Shown here one piece after another: positions 51,094 to 60,837 of a stretch of DNA of 64,000 nucleotides. Where the stretch lies: contig CAXXKX010000003.1 in assembly GCA_963676655.2 (NCBI GenBank), positions 4,588,001-4,652,000 on the forward strand, given 5' to 3'. The number at the start of each line of letters is the position of its first letter. Within the stretch, counting starts at the first letter, position 1. Source of the stretch: G963676655 sp963676655. Lineage in GTDB: Bacteria > Verrucomicrobiota > Lentisphaeria > Victivallales > Victivallaceae. The position numbers and the translations under genes are program-made. The notes below the pieces were generated by a model that saw only the letters and a program-made list of their open reading frames with translations, did not search any database and had not been told where the DNA came from.

Positions 51094-52312
51094 GATGTGC
51101 CTCCGTTTTTCCAGTAATCATTTCAGCCAGATAATTGCCGACGGCTTTTGCCGCGACTTGATTCGGATGCCCATCATATTTAATGGAATATTTTTCAAGA
51201 TGTTCGTTGTAGTCAGGAATAATTTTATTCAACATAATAACCTCAAGACCAGTTGCTTTCAGCGCTTTCGCGTACTCGTCGGCATTGCCCCAGTAAACAA
51301 CCCTGAATTTTATGTCCGGGTATATTTCCTGTAACAGCATTGACGCTTTTTTGACAATGCCGGATGCAAGTACAATATCTTTTGTCCTGCTTTTTTCAAT
51401 CACGCCTTGCCTTAATACTGTGAATATTTGAGATCGCGAGAGAATTTTGATCAAGCAGGCGGTATAAAATGAATTGAAACGGCCTGTATATTGGATTTTC
51501 CCTTTTGTATCAAACCGGTATTCCGGGCCGTTTAAGTCCCACAGCATCCAACCTCCACACCGCGACGGATGAGCCGGGATTGCGGTATATATTGCGTATA
51601 CGGGAGCGGATCCGGCAAGTATTTTTTCAACAATGCCGTGTTCGATGGCCGCCAGCATCTGATGTGGACCGTAACCGTGGAACCCGAAGTTAAGAACCTT
51701 GTATCCGGTTTCCATTCCGCATACCCAGGGAAAGGTTTTGTCATCAGCCAGGCAATCCCCGTATGTGAATGAACCGCCGAAGAACAGGATGGATTTTTCC
51801 GGCAGGCGCGGCTTCGGTGATATTCGCCATCCGGCTGCGTTTGTAGTGTAGGCAATATCATAAATTACTTCATTGCCTGATGACAGCTTCGCTTTGATTT
51901 TACAATTATTTCCCGGTTTATAGCCAAGAATGTTGTTTGCCTGCCGGTAGTTGCCGAAGCGTGAAAAATATTTACCCTCTTTTTTGATATTTGGCGCATT
52001 GTCCAGGTTGTAATGCTGCTCTCCGGTCGTTTGAGTCGATTTTGCGATTAAAATATTGTGATACAACAAAAATTCAACTGCCGCCAGCATCAGGCACACC
52101 AGCGAAATATTGATTGAAATAATTTTGATAGCTTTACGCTTGCGGCATAAATAAGCGATGCCGGCGGCGGAGATGAAGCCCAGCAGAAATATCCAGAAAA
52201 AGGCTTGTTTGCTTTTAAACAACAAAATACCCGCAAGCAACAATTCACATAAAACAATGATGGAACCTGATCCAATTAATATCAGTTTCCTGCATGTAGA
52301 TTTCTGCAACAT
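51086..52312 (-). CDS. Membrane protein with SGNH-hydrolase-like domain
   Basis: A 408-aa protein. Residues 1-90 hold about three membrane helices (LILIGSGSIIVLCELLLAGI, FFWIFLLGFISAAGIAYLC, KIISINISLVCLMLAAVEF). The remainder, outside or periplasmic, has SILFFGGSFTYGDCLADDKT as SGNH block I and IKYDGHPNQVAAKAVGNYL near the end as the D-x-H block. The layout resembles membrane-tethered acetyl-esterases or acetyltransferases of surface polysaccharides. It follows the DEAD gene by 8 bp. Exact reaction unknown. Confidence 0.65.
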   Translation of the reverse strand: MLQKSTCRKLILIGSGSIIVLCELLLAGILLFKSKQAFFWIFLLGFISAAGIAYLCRKRKAIKIISINISLVCLMLAAVEFLLYHNILIAKSTQTTGEQHYNLDNAPNIKKEGKYFSRFGNYRQANNILGYKPGNNCKIKAKLSSGNEVIYDIAYTTNAAGWRISPKPRLPEKSILFFGGSFTYGDCLADDKTFPWVCGMETGYKVLNFGFHGYGPHQMLAAIEHGIVEKILAGSAPVYAIYTAIPAHPSRCGGWMLWDLNGPEYRFDTKGKIQYTGRFNSFYTACLIKILSRSQIFTVLRQGVIEKSRTKDIVLASGIVKKASMLLQEIYPDIKFRVVYWGNADEYAKALKATGLEVIMLNKIIPDYNEHLEKYSIKYDGHPNQVAAKAVGNYLAEMITGKTEAHHE

Positions 52313-52320
52313 TTTCTAAT

Positions 52321-53916
52321 TTATCTTTGGCGGTTACCAGGTCTTCTTCCGCTGCGTTTGCCGGATCGCGGTCCGCTTGAGCGGTTCCCGCTGGATTTTT
52401 TCTTTGGAATATTCGGCACATCAACCGGAACGACCATTTCATCTTCCGGGAAAATACATTCCGCCTTGATATCAGCGTATTTCTCGATATCCGCCAGGGC
52501 GTAGGCTCCCATTTCACAAACAAAACTGATTGATTTTCCGGTAGTGCCGGCGCGTCCGGTTCGGCCGATACGATGCACGTAGTCTTCAGCCCTTTCCGGC
52601 AGGTCGTAGTTGATGACGTGTGAGACGTCGTCAATATGGATACCGCGGGCGGCTACATCGGTTGCAACCAGTATTTTTACTTCGCCGGAGCGGAAACGGT
52701 CGAGAATCTTGATTCTCTTTTGCTGTGGAACATCTCCTGAGAGCAGGCCGCAGTCGATGCCGCAGGCTCTCAATTTATCACAGAGGTCGCCGTTGAAGTC
52801 CTTACGGTTACCGAAAATCATTATTCTGGAATAGTCTTCGTGTTTGAGCAGCCACATCAGCAGCGGGAATTTTTCATTCCTGGATGCGGTATAGAACGTT
52901 TGCTCGATCAGTTCGGTTACGACATGTTCGGGTTCGCTTTCGACGGTTATGCTGTCGTGCAGCCAGCTGTCGGCCAAGCGTAATATGCTTTCCTCCAGAG
53001 TGGCGCTGAACAGGATGGTCTGACGTTCGCCGGTACGGGGACACTGATTGATAATCCGGCGGACATCCGGAATAAAGCCCATGTCGAGCATCCGGTCAGC
53101 TTCGTCGATGACGAGAATTTCAGTTTTGGACAAATCCAGATGGCGGCTCCGGGAATAATCGATCAGGCGTCCGGGCGTACCGATCAATACATCAATTGGC
53201 CGGGCCAGGTGCTGGCGCTGTTTCTGGTGATCCATGCCGCCGAAGACGACCATGTTGTAGAAAGGCAGATATTTGCCAATGTTTTCAGCGTCTTTATGAA
53301 TCTGAATAGCCAGTTCCCGGGTCGGGGCCAGAACCAGCATCCTGCAGGTTCCCGGTTTGCGATTGGGCGGCGGCGGAGTCGTCATCATTTTCTGAAACGC
53401 TGCCAGCAGGAACGCGGCGGTTTTTCCGGTCCCGGTCTGGGCTTTGCCGGTCAGGTCGCGATTATTCAGCAGTTCCGGCAGTGCGGCCTGCTGGATTGGT
53501 GTACAATACTTGAATTCCAGATCTTGAAGTCCAAAAAGAATATCCTCATGCAGATCGAGTTCGGCGAAACGCATTTTATCGTCTTCCGGCGGAATGTCAA
53601 TGAGTTTTTCCGGCCGTTTGGGAATTTCTTTTTCCAGCGGGTGAGGCTGCGGCAGCGGTTTTTCGGATTTAGGCTTCGATGTTGCCGGTTTTTTACGCCT
53701 ACGCTGATTTTCGTTACGTTTACGTTGTTTTTCGTTTTCAGAGATAATTTTTTCATCTGCCGGCTTATTCATTTTTGCCGGCTTCTTTTTCTTTCCGGCT
53801 TGTATTTCCGCGTCGTGAGGGCGTTTTTTGCGTACAGGAGCGGGAGGTTTTTCCCGGGGCGGAACTTCGCCGCCGCCGAGTATCTTTTTTAATCGGTTTT
53901 TAATTCTTCCTAACAA
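52321..53916 (-). CDS. DEAD-box ATP-dependent RNA helicase
   Basis: A 531-aa RhlE/RhlB-like helicase. Motifs in order: Q motif YCTPIQQAALPELL, motif I GKAQTGTGKTAAF, PTRELAIQ, DEAD in VIDEADRMLDMG, SAT, and HRIGRTGRAG. A basic N-terminal extension of about 110 aa and a basic Arg/Ser/Gly tail probably bind RNA. The start is TTG at 53916 with AAAGGA 9 nt away; the next Met is far inside the family region. It lies 25 bp after thiC. Confidence 0.92.
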   Translation of the reverse strand: MLGRIKNRLKKILGGGEVPPREKPPAPVRKKRPHDAEIQAGKKKKPAKMNKPADEKIISENEKQRKRNENQRRRKKPATSKPKSEKPLPQPHPLEKEIPKRPEKLIDIPPEDDKMRFAELDLHEDILFGLQDLEFKYCTPIQQAALPELLNNRDLTGKAQTGTGKTAAFLLAAFQKMMTTPPPPNRKPGTCRMLVLAPTRELAIQIHKDAENIGKYLPFYNMVVFGGMDHQKQRQHLARPIDVLIGTPGRLIDYSRSRHLDLSKTEILVIDEADRMLDMGFIPDVRRIINQCPRTGERQTILFSATLEESILRLADSWLHDSITVESEPEHVVTELIEQTFYTASRNEKFPLLMWLLKHEDYSRIMIFGNRKDFNGDLCDKLRACGIDCGLLSGDVPQQKRIKILDRFRSGEVKILVATDVAARGIHIDDVSHVINYDLPERAEDYVHRIGRTGRAGTTGKSISFVCEMGAYALADIEKYADIKAECIFPEDEMVVPVDVPNIPKKKSSGNRSSGPRSGKRSGRRPGNRQR

Positions 53917-53941
53917 GTTGAATTATCCTTTCAAGGGGGTG

Positions 53942-55237
53942 TTAGAGTTCGCGGCTGATGCGCATCGAACAGAAATCAGGACCGCACATGGTACAATAAC
54001 GATCATGGTCCTGACCGTGGGCTCCTTCCTGAGCGCTTTCAGCAATGGCTTCGGCCCTGAGTTCGCGAGCCCGGTCAGGGTCAAGCGCCAGGTCGAACTG
54101 CTTCTGCCAGTCAAATTCGGCCCGGGCGGTACTGATTGCGTCATCGCGATCCCGGGCATGCGGTTTTTTCAGGGCGATGTCTGCGGCGTGAGCGGCTATT
54201 TTATAGGCGATTACGCCGTTGCGTACGTCTTCAGCGTTCGGCAGGCCAAGATGCTCTTTCGGGGTTACGTAACAGAGCATGGCCGCGCCGTGAAACGCGC
54301 CCAGCGCGCCGCCGATGGCGCTGGTAATGTGGTCATAACCCGGAGCGCAGTCGGTAACGACCGGTCCCAGGATGTAAAACGGCGCGCCGTAGCAGAGTCT
54401 GGCTTCCTCTTTCATATTCATTTCGACTTCATCCAACGGAATATGGCCAGGACCCTCAACCATGACCTGAACACCGGCATCATGACAGCGTTTAACCAGT
54501 TTGCCCAATTCCGCCAGTTCGGAAAATTGCGCTTCATCGCTTGCGTCGGCCAGACATCCGGGACGCAGGCCGTCGCCAAGGGATAAGGTAACGTCATGTT
54601 CCGTACATATTTCAAGGATTTTGTCGAACGCGGTATAGAACGGGTTTTCCTTCTGGTGCTTCTGCATCCAGCCGGCGATGATCGAGCCGCCGCGGCTGAC
54701 AATTCGCAGCAGCCGTTTTTTAGCCATAGGAACGTGTTTAGCCAGCAGCCCGGCGTGAATTGTCATGTAATCCACGCCCTGTTCAGCCTGTTCCCTGATA
54801 ACTTGCAGGATCAGTTCCTCGTCAATGTCGCCCGGAGTGGCAACTCTGCTCAAGGCTTCATAGATCGGGACCGTTCCGACCGGGGCAGGGGAGTTTGATA
54901 TAATAGTCTGACGGATTGTGGTGATGTTGGCCCCGGTACTCAGGTCCATGACTGTATCAGCGCCGTATTTCAGGGCGTTGCTCAGTTTTACCAGTTCCTC
55001 TTTCGGACAGCTGGAGATGGCTGAGTTGCCGATATTGGCATTGATCTTGGTGGTCAACGCGCTGCCGATTCCGATCGGTTGAAGGTTGGGGTGGTGAATG
55101 TTCGCGGGAATCACGATTCTGCCGGCCGCAACTTCTTCCCTGATGTATTCAGGATCACGATATTCTTTGGTTGCGACGGTTTGCATTTCCGGGGTGATCT
55201 CGCCATTGCGAGCCCGGCTGATCTGGGTATTCTTCAA
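53942..55237 (-). CDS. thiC: Phosphomethylpyrimidine synthase
   Basis: A 431-aa radical-SAM enzyme making the HMP-P moiety of thiamine. N-terminal ARNGEITPEMQTVA and IVIPANIHHPNLQPIGIG are typical, and the C-terminal iron-sulfur motif YCTMCGPDFC (C-x2-C-x4-C) is complete. The start is TTG at 55237, overlapping the waaA stop as TTGA and preceded by GGAGG at 6 nt. No TPP riboswitch can fit, because the gene abuts waaA. Confidence 0.95.
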   Translation of the reverse strand: MKNTQISRARNGEITPEMQTVATKEYRDPEYIREEVAAGRIVIPANIHHPNLQPIGIGSALTTKINANIGNSAISSCPKEELVKLSNALKYGADTVMDLSTGANITTIRQTIISNSPAPVGTVPIYEALSRVATPGDIDEELILQVIREQAEQGVDYMTIHAGLLAKHVPMAKKRLLRIVSRGGSIIAGWMQKHQKENPFYTAFDKILEICTEHDVTLSLGDGLRPGCLADASDEAQFSELAELGKLVKRCHDAGVQVMVEGPGHIPLDEVEMNMKEEARLCYGAPFYILGPVVTDCAPGYDHITSAIGGALGAFHGAAMLCYVTPKEHLGLPNAEDVRNGVIAYKIAAHAADIALKKPHARDRDDAISTARAEFDWQKQFDLALDPDRARELRAEAIAESAQEGAHGQDHDRYCTMCGPDFCSMRISREL

Positions 55238-56526
55238 AGCAGGTCCTCCAGAAGTTCTACTGTTTTCAAGATTGCGCCGCGATTTTTCGCCACTACGGCT
55301 TCTGCTCTTTCGCCCATTGCTGAGGCTGATTCAGGATCGTCGAGTAATCGGGTCAAGGCGGCTTCTAGTTCATTGTCGGATGCGATGGATGATACTGCGT
55401 TCTCCCGCTTCAGCGCATTCAGCAGAAAACGGAAATTCTTCAGTTCAGGTCCACACACTATCGGTTTAGCCAGCATGGCCGGCTCTATCATATTTTGTCC
55501 TTCATCGTGGCCGGCCAGGGTTTTCCCCATGACTACGATATCGGACTTTTTATAAAACATCAACATTTCTCCGGTCGTATCGGCCAGCAGACAGTCAACC
55601 GGCTCTGCCGGCGCGTCTTTTTGAATAGAACGCTGGACAAAGCTTATGCCGGACTGTTTCAGTTCGGCCGCAATGTCGTTGCCGTTTTCGGCATGACGCG
55701 GAGTAGATAGTAACTTTAAATTTGGATATTTGGGTTGAAGTTGTTTAAAAGTTTTGATAAGCAAAGATTCCTCGCCGGGATGGGTGCTGGCGCCGAACAG
55801 CACGGTAAACGGTTCCGGCCCGAAAAAGGCCGACAGATCGATGTCCGCGAGGTTTTTGGGCGGCTGCTGATCAAATTTCATATTTCCGGAAGTGACGACG
55901 TTTGCTTTGGGTGCTATCCCCTGGTAGCGCTCCGCGTCAATTTCGGATTGAGCGGAAATGACGTTGAAGGCTTCAAGCAGCGGCCTGAAAAACATGCGCC
56001 AGCGGTAGTATCCTTTAAATGAACGGTCGGAAATCCTGGCGTTAACCAATGCGGTTTTTACGCCTTTCCGTTTGGCTTGCAGAATCATATTCGGCCATAA
56101 CTCAGTTTCGAAGACAATCATAAGTGATGGCTGCAACAGGTTCAGAAAACGTTTAACGAAGAATGCGCAGTCCAGCGGGTTGAACACGACTATGACCTTT
56201 TCCGGGACCCGGTCGCGGGCCAGTTTTTGTCCGGTGACTGTTGTGGTAGACAGGACAAACGGTTTGTCCGGAAACTTTTCTATCAGTTTCTCAAGCAGTT
56301 GCAGGGCAATCATCGTTTCCCCGACGCTGACCGCATGCAGCCAGATCGCGCCGTGCGCCTGTTTCAGCTCCTGTTTTCGAGCTGATGAATACATCGCAAA
56401 GCGTTCGGCGTAAGTTTTTTTCCAGCCCGGACGCCGTATCAGTTTAAACAGCATGGCCGGGATGAAAAAAATAAACCCGATTGGAAAAAGTATATTGTAT
56501 ATCAGAAAAAGCATATTCATAAACAT
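55234..56526 (-). CDS. waaA: 3-deoxy-D-manno-octulosonic acid (Kdo) transferase
   Basis: A 430-aa inner-membrane-associated glycosyltransferase that adds Kdo to lipid A precursors. The first 25 residues are a hydrophobic anchor. Family blocks: IWLHAVSVGETMIALQLLEK, VLSTTTVTGQKLA, FETELWPNMILQA, VNARISDRSFKGY and FGASTHPGEE. First gene of the run to the UvrD-like gene. The pairing with thiC is unusual. With gmhB it shows that a lipopolysaccharide-type outer membrane is made. Confidence 0.93.
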   Translation of the reverse strand: MFMNMLFLIYNILFPIGFIFFIPAMLFKLIRRPGWKKTYAERFAMYSSARKQELKQAHGAIWLHAVSVGETMIALQLLEKLIEKFPDKPFVLSTTTVTGQKLARDRVPEKVIVVFNPLDCAFFVKRFLNLLQPSLMIVFETELWPNMILQAKRKGVKTALVNARISDRSFKGYYRWRMFFRPLLEAFNVISAQSEIDAERYQGIAPKANVVTSGNMKFDQQPPKNLADIDLSAFFGPEPFTVLFGASTHPGEESLLIKTFKQLQPKYPNLKLLSTPRHAENGNDIAAELKQSGISFVQRSIQKDAPAEPVDCLLADTTGEMLMFYKKSDIVVMGKTLAGHDEGQNMIEPAMLAKPIVCGPELKNFRFLLNALKRENAVSSIASDNELEAALTRLLDDPESASAMGERAEAVVAKNRGAILKTVELLEDLL

Positions 56527-56864
56527 TATTTTTTATACCATAAACACAAAAGGTTAATATAGCCGTTATTTACCAATATACAACCGGATGACCTTGCTTT
56601 TTTTTCGCTGCGAACCGGATGGAAAATTATGGGAATTGCGGTTTGCCGTGGTCCTGTTATATTATGGTCTTTGAGGTAATTTCAAAACTATTTCAACTGA
56701 TTTTTGATTTTGGACGGCATCTTGTAATTTTGAGCTCATTTATATGCCGCAGGGGTATGCGCAATCGCACAAAAGTCACAATATACTCGCCCAAAACGCT
56801 AAAAATCATACTCGAACCGGAGTTTTGAAACTACCTCCTTTATGGAAAAATTAACGGCAACAAT
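56527..56864. other. Intergenic region between waaA and the histidine kinase
   Basis: About 340 bp, no supported gene. A short frame near 56619 lacks a Shine-Dalgarno and family resemblance. Nothing notable before the kinase promoter. Confidence 0.5.
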
Positions 56865-56865
56865 G

Positions 56866-56894
56866 TTGATTTGCGGTTTTTGTTGTGATATATT
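56866..56894 (+). promoter_or_regulatory. Promoter of the hybrid histidine kinase
   Basis: TTGATT (56866-56871), 17 bp, TATATT (56889-56894). Its predicted start point near 56901 rules out an earlier in-frame start codon at 56885. Confidence 0.6.
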
Positions 56895-56920
56895 ATTTGC
56901 ATTTAGAGAGTTACACTATT

Positions 56921-59900
56921 ATGGTTCCGGTTTTGAGAGTTTTATTAATACGAATTTTGTTGCTTCCATTGCTTTTGTGCGCTATTACCTCTGCCGGAGG
57001 AGATAAACTCGCGCTCCGGAAAAAGATATTAGTGCTGCAATCTTATTCCCCGGTATATCCGTGGTCGGCAAACGTCGAAAAAGGGATATATGAGGTATTT
57101 CAGAATTCCAAATATAAAGACGCTGAAATAATCATCGAGTATCTGGATTCCAAGCGTATTATGGATGAAGTGTATTTTGAGCGAATGGCTCAGGTCTTTG
57201 CATATAAATATGCAAAATCGAGCTGTGATCTGATTATCGCGGTTGATGATGACGCTTTAAACTTCCTGATTGGTAAAGGTAAAAACTTTTATCCGGGAGT
57301 GCCGCTGGTTTTTTGCGGCATCAATGAACCGCCAGAACTCGGAAAAATCAAACGACCCGTCACCGGGTTGATCGAGAATATAATGCCGCTGGCTACTTTA
57401 CGGGCGGCGATGAGAGTTCAACTTGACGCGAAAAATGTGCTGGTAATCTATGATACGACGACCGCCGGGCAGGCTTTTTACCGCCAGGCGCACAAGGCTT
57501 TCTCCGAAGCCGGTCTGCCACTGAAATTTGAATATGTAAGCGACCTCAGTTTGTCGCAGATGTGCAAACTTCTGGCCGAAAAGGATATGAAAACGATCGT
57601 CATTCTATTTGCTTTTTCCCGCGACGGGCAGGGGAAACATTATGAGTTGAACACTGCGGTAAAAATGTTGACCAAAGCCGCCAGGACGCCGATCTACGGT
57701 TACTGGGATTATATTATTGCCGATAACGGCCTGGGAGGAATGATTATTTCCGCCAAGCAGCACGGCAAAGAGGCGGCCAGGCTGGGAATTAGAATTTTAA
57801 ACGGAGAGAACCCCGCGAATATTCCGGTTGTCAGCGGAAAAGGCAATCAGTATATATTTAACTGGAAAACGATGCAGCGGTTTAATGTTTCACCGCTGAT
57901 TTTACCGGAAGGCAGCTATATCGTCAACCGCGGACGGAGCTTTTACGGCCGTTATAAACGACGGGTCTGGGCCGCGATCTTCTTATTTTTTGTCGAGACG
58001 GTCTTTATTGCCGCGCTGTTGATTTTATATCGCCACAATATTGCAATTACCCGGAGACTCAGCGCCCGGGAAGAGGATTTGCGGGTGACCCTGAACTCGA
58101 TCGGGGATGGAGTTATCGTAACAGATCCGGCTGGTTTGGTGCAAAAGATGAATCCGGTTGCCGAGGCCTTGACCGGATGGAGTTCCGAAGCCGCCTTGAA
58201 TAAACCGGTAACGGAAATATTTCAGTTGATAGACACCCATACGCGTCAGCCGATTGATAATCCGGTCGAAAAGGCGATGAAGTCGGGCAGAACCGAGACT
58301 ATGCCGGAAAACGCACTTCTGATTTCAAGAGACGGGGCCGAATATCAGGTCGCGGACAGTGCTTCTCCAATACGCAACATGGATGAGGACGTTCGTGGCG
58401 TGGTGATGGTGTTCAGGGATATTACCGCGGAGTACAACCAGCAGCAGCGAATAAAAAGTTATCAGGCCACGATGCAGTTGGCAATAAAATCGGCTTCACT
58501 CGAAGTATGGGAATATCTGCCTCGAAACCGGCAATTGACTCTGGGGCTGCGGGAATTCAAACGGATAACCGACGAAGACAAGCTCAGACCGCTTTCACTG
58601 AAGGAATGGTTGCAGCATTTGAACGAGAATGACGGCAACAATGTCATGGCTCAACTTGAAGCCTGCGAATCGGGCTTGTCGGACAGTTATGACTGCGATT
58701 ACCAGACTTGTTCCAAAGATAAGGGTGAAGTGCGCTGGTGGCACATGGAAGGCCAGGTGGTGGAACGTGATAACGAAGGACGGCCAAGGCGCTTGATCGG
58801 AGTGACAAAAGATGTGACGGCGGAGCGGAATGCCTGGAACGCGCTGGAAGACGCCAGTCGTGCCAAGAGCGCGTTTCTGGCCAATATGAGTCACGAGATC
58901 AGGACGCCGATGAACGGGATTCTGGGATCGCTCGATTTCTTCGAGAAAGATAATCTTAATGAAGAGCAGCTTGAACTTTTAAATATCATCAGGCAATCCG
59001 GCAAACATTTATTGCAGTTGATAAACGATATTCTGGATATATCCAAAGTCGAGGCGCAAATGCTGCAATTGTCGCCGGAGCCGTTCAATACCGGAGAATT
59101 TTTTGCCGACATTACCAAAAATATTCATATTATGTCCGTCGGCAAGGATTTTGAACCTGAGTTCGAACAGGTTGGGGAGCCGCCGGAGGCGGTTGTCGGC
59201 GACAGTGTGAGGATTCGGCAGATATTGATAAATTTGATCGGTAATGCGGCGAAATTTACGCATGAGGGCCACATTTGTTTCAGAGTTATATCAGAGATGG
59301 TTTCGAAAAACATCTGCCGGTTTATTTTTGAGATTGAGGATACCGGTATCGGGATTCCTGAATCTCAGATCGACAGGATTTTTGAGAAATTTCATCAGGT
59401 TGAACGCGCGCGGTCATCGAAATATGAGGGAACCGGACTGGGGCTGGCTATTTGCCGGGAACTGACGGCGCTGATGCATGGAAAGATCGGAGTTAGGAGC
59501 GAAGTCGGGAAAGGGTCGTGTTTTTCCCTGGAAATAGAGCTGCCGACCGCCGAGCGGGTCAAAGCAGAGAAAACTATTGACATGACAAATCTGGACAAGG
59601 ATGTCCTGCTGGTTGAAGATAATCATTTTAACCAGAAAATAGCCCGTCTGGCGCTTGAAAAGCTGAATTGCCGGGTTACGGCAATGGACAACGGCGAAGA
59701 CGCGGTCAAGTATATTCGCGACGGCAATATGACGGACTTTATTCTGATGGACTGCCAGATGCCGGGAATGGACGGTTTTGAGGCGACCAGGCTGATCCGT
59801 AAAATCAACCCGGAAATACTGATCATAGCCTTGACCGCCGATGCCAGAAACGAGATTAAAGAAGAATGTCTTGCCGCCGGTATGAACGATTTTATTACCA

Positions 59901-59953
59901 AACCGTTCAAACTGGACGAACTCACTGCCAAAGTCCTCAGGCATCAGAAGTAA
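56921..59953 (+). CDS. Hybrid sensor histidine kinase with ABC-type sensor domain
   Basis: A 1010-aa membrane sensor. After a signal peptide, residues about 30-330 are an ABC-type substrate-binding sensor (ILVLQSYSPVYPWSANVEKG; PGVPLVFCGINEPPELG). A membrane helix follows (about 350-370), then two PAS domains (about 385-640). HisKA has its phospho-His in NMSHEIRTPMNG (about residue 658), HATPase motifs are EDTGIGIPESQ and GTGLGLAICREL, and the C-terminal receiver has the acceptor Asp in LMDCQMPGMDG (about residue 944). The promoter position favours ATG 56921, 12 codons inside the longer frame. The partner regulator is not in the window. Confidence 0.9.
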   Translation: MVPVLRVLLIRILLLPLLLCAITSAGGDKLALRKKILVLQSYSPVYPWSANVEKGIYEVFQNSKYKDAEIIIEYLDSKRIMDEVYFERMAQVFAYKYAKSSCDLIIAVDDDALNFLIGKGKNFYPGVPLVFCGINEPPELGKIKRPVTGLIENIMPLATLRAAMRVQLDAKNVLVIYDTTTAGQAFYRQAHKAFSEAGLPLKFEYVSDLSLSQMCKLLAEKDMKTIVILFAFSRDGQGKHYELNTAVKMLTKAARTPIYGYWDYIIADNGLGGMIISAKQHGKEAARLGIRILNGENPANIPVVSGKGNQYIFNWKTMQRFNVSPLILPEGSYIVNRGRSFYGRYKRRVWAAIFLFFVETVFIAALLILYRHNIAITRRLSAREEDLRVTLNSIGDGVIVTDPAGLVQKMNPVAEALTGWSSEAALNKPVTEIFQLIDTHTRQPIDNPVEKAMKSGRTETMPENALLISRDGAEYQVADSASPIRNMDEDVRGVVMVFRDITAEYNQQQRIKSYQATMQLAIKSASLEVWEYLPRNRQLTLGLREFKRITDEDKLRPLSLKEWLQHLNENDGNNVMAQLEACESGLSDSYDCDYQTCSKDKGEVRWWHMEGQVVERDNEGRPRRLIGVTKDVTAERNAWNALEDASRAKSAFLANMSHEIRTPMNGILGSLDFFEKDNLNEEQLELLNIIRQSGKHLLQLINDILDISKVEAQMLQLSPEPFNTGEFFADITKNIHIMSVGKDFEPEFEQVGEPPEAVVGDSVRIRQILINLIGNAAKFTHEGHICFRVISEMVSKNICRFIFEIEDTGIGIPESQIDRIFEKFHQVERARSSKYEGTGLGLAICRELTALMHGKIGVRSEVGKGSCFSLEIELPTAERVKAEKTIDMTNLDKDVLLVEDNHFNQKIARLALEKLNCRVTAMDNGEDAVKYIRDGNMTDFILMDCQMPGMDGFEATRLIRKINPEILIIALTADARNEIKEECLAAGMNDFITKPFKLDELTAKVLRHQK

Positions 59954-60034
59954 GTTGCAATAAGTCTTTTCCCGAGGATAAATATACATTTGAATCACTG
60001 GAAAATGAATTTATTTGAAGATTTCGGGGCTGGG
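59954..60034. other. Spacer after the histidine kinase
   Basis: 81 bp with no gene or clear terminator, ending where the tandem array begins. The full gene-less stretch runs to 60837 and is filled mainly by that array. Confidence 0.5.
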
Positions 60035-60643
60035 CATTCATTTCTGGAGGGCGAAACGCTGTTGAGCCGGACATGTTGCGCAGACGGGCGGCTCGAGGGA
60101 CTCTCGCCCCCCACAAAACCTTGGACCTTGGTCATTCATTTCTGGAGGGCGAAACGCTGTTGAGCCGGACATGTTGCGCAGACGGGCGGCTCGAGGGACT
60201 CTCGCCCTCCACAAAACCTTGGCCCGGGGCATTCATTTCTGGATGGCGAAACGCTGTTGAGCCGGACATGTTGCGCAGACGGGCGGCTCGAGGGACTCTC
60301 GCCCTCCACAAAACCTTGGACCGGGGCATTTATTTCTGGAGGGCGAAACTTGCAAACGGGGATGCATATCCCTGCCGTTGAGCCGGACATGCCGCGCCGA
60401 CGGGCGGCTCGAGGGACTCTCGCCCCCCACAAAACCTTGGACCTGGGTCATTCATTTCTGGAGGGCGAAACGCTGTTGAGCCGGACATGCCGCGCAGACG
60501 GGCGGCTCGAGGGACTCTCGCCCTCCACAAAACCTTGGCCCGGGGCATTCATTTCTGGAGGGCGAAACGCTGTTGAGTCGGACATGTCGCGCAGACGGGC
60601 GGCTCGTGGGACACTCGCCCATCAAAAGCTTTTCGCCCTGGTT
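60035..60643. repeat. Tandem array of a 97-98 bp unit, six copies
   Basis: Units begin CATTCATTTCTGGAGGGCG at 60035, 60133, 60230, 60327, 60449 and 60546. Periods are 98, 97, 97, 122 and 97 bp. Each carries a 10-bp inverted repeat, TGGAGGGCGA and TCGCCCTCCA, across a 49-nt loop, exact in copy 2 at 60143-60152 and 60202-60211. Copy 4 holds a 25-bp insertion and copy 6 decays at its end. The period is not a multiple of three, so the open frames seen here are not genes. Confidence 0.9.
60355..60377. repeat. Dispersed 23-bp element, copy 3, nested in the tandem array
   Basis: AACGGGGATGCATATCCC then TGCCG, interrupting repeat unit 4 just after GGGCGAAAC. The unit is otherwise intact on both sides. 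Confidence 0.6.
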
Positions 60644-60837
60644 ATTCTGTTCCTAAAGGTCAATATCTGCGAATGATTTGTGGATCAAACTCAAGGAAAA
60701 ATGTAGGGATTACCACCCTTGTAGATATATTTATATCTAATATAGTATTAATGGTGTTGCATTTTATATTATCTACTGTAACTTGAAGAAGTAAGGTATA
60801 TAATTTATTATCAGGACATTTATCGAGAGGAGGTCTT
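60644..60837. other. AT-rich leader of the following membrane-protein gene
   Basis: Nothing recognised apart from TATAAT-like boxes; a weak promoter may lie at about 60779-60805. Confidence 0.35.

Noticed and set aside
55234..55260. TPP riboswitch upstream of thiC
   Set aside because: thiC overlaps waaA, so there is no leader, and no thi-box sequence was seen.
56619..56828. 69-codon frame between waaA and the histidine kinase
   Set aside because: No Shine-Dalgarno, odd composition and no family resemblance.
60035..60643. CRISPR array
   Set aside because: Units are directly adjacent and similar over the whole 97-98 bp, with no unique spacers of constant length and no cas genes.
60038..60676. 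Several open frames of 60-140 codons on both strands in the tandem array
   Set aside because: The repeat period is not divisible by three, frames overlap on both strands, and no Shine-Dalgarno or family is seen.
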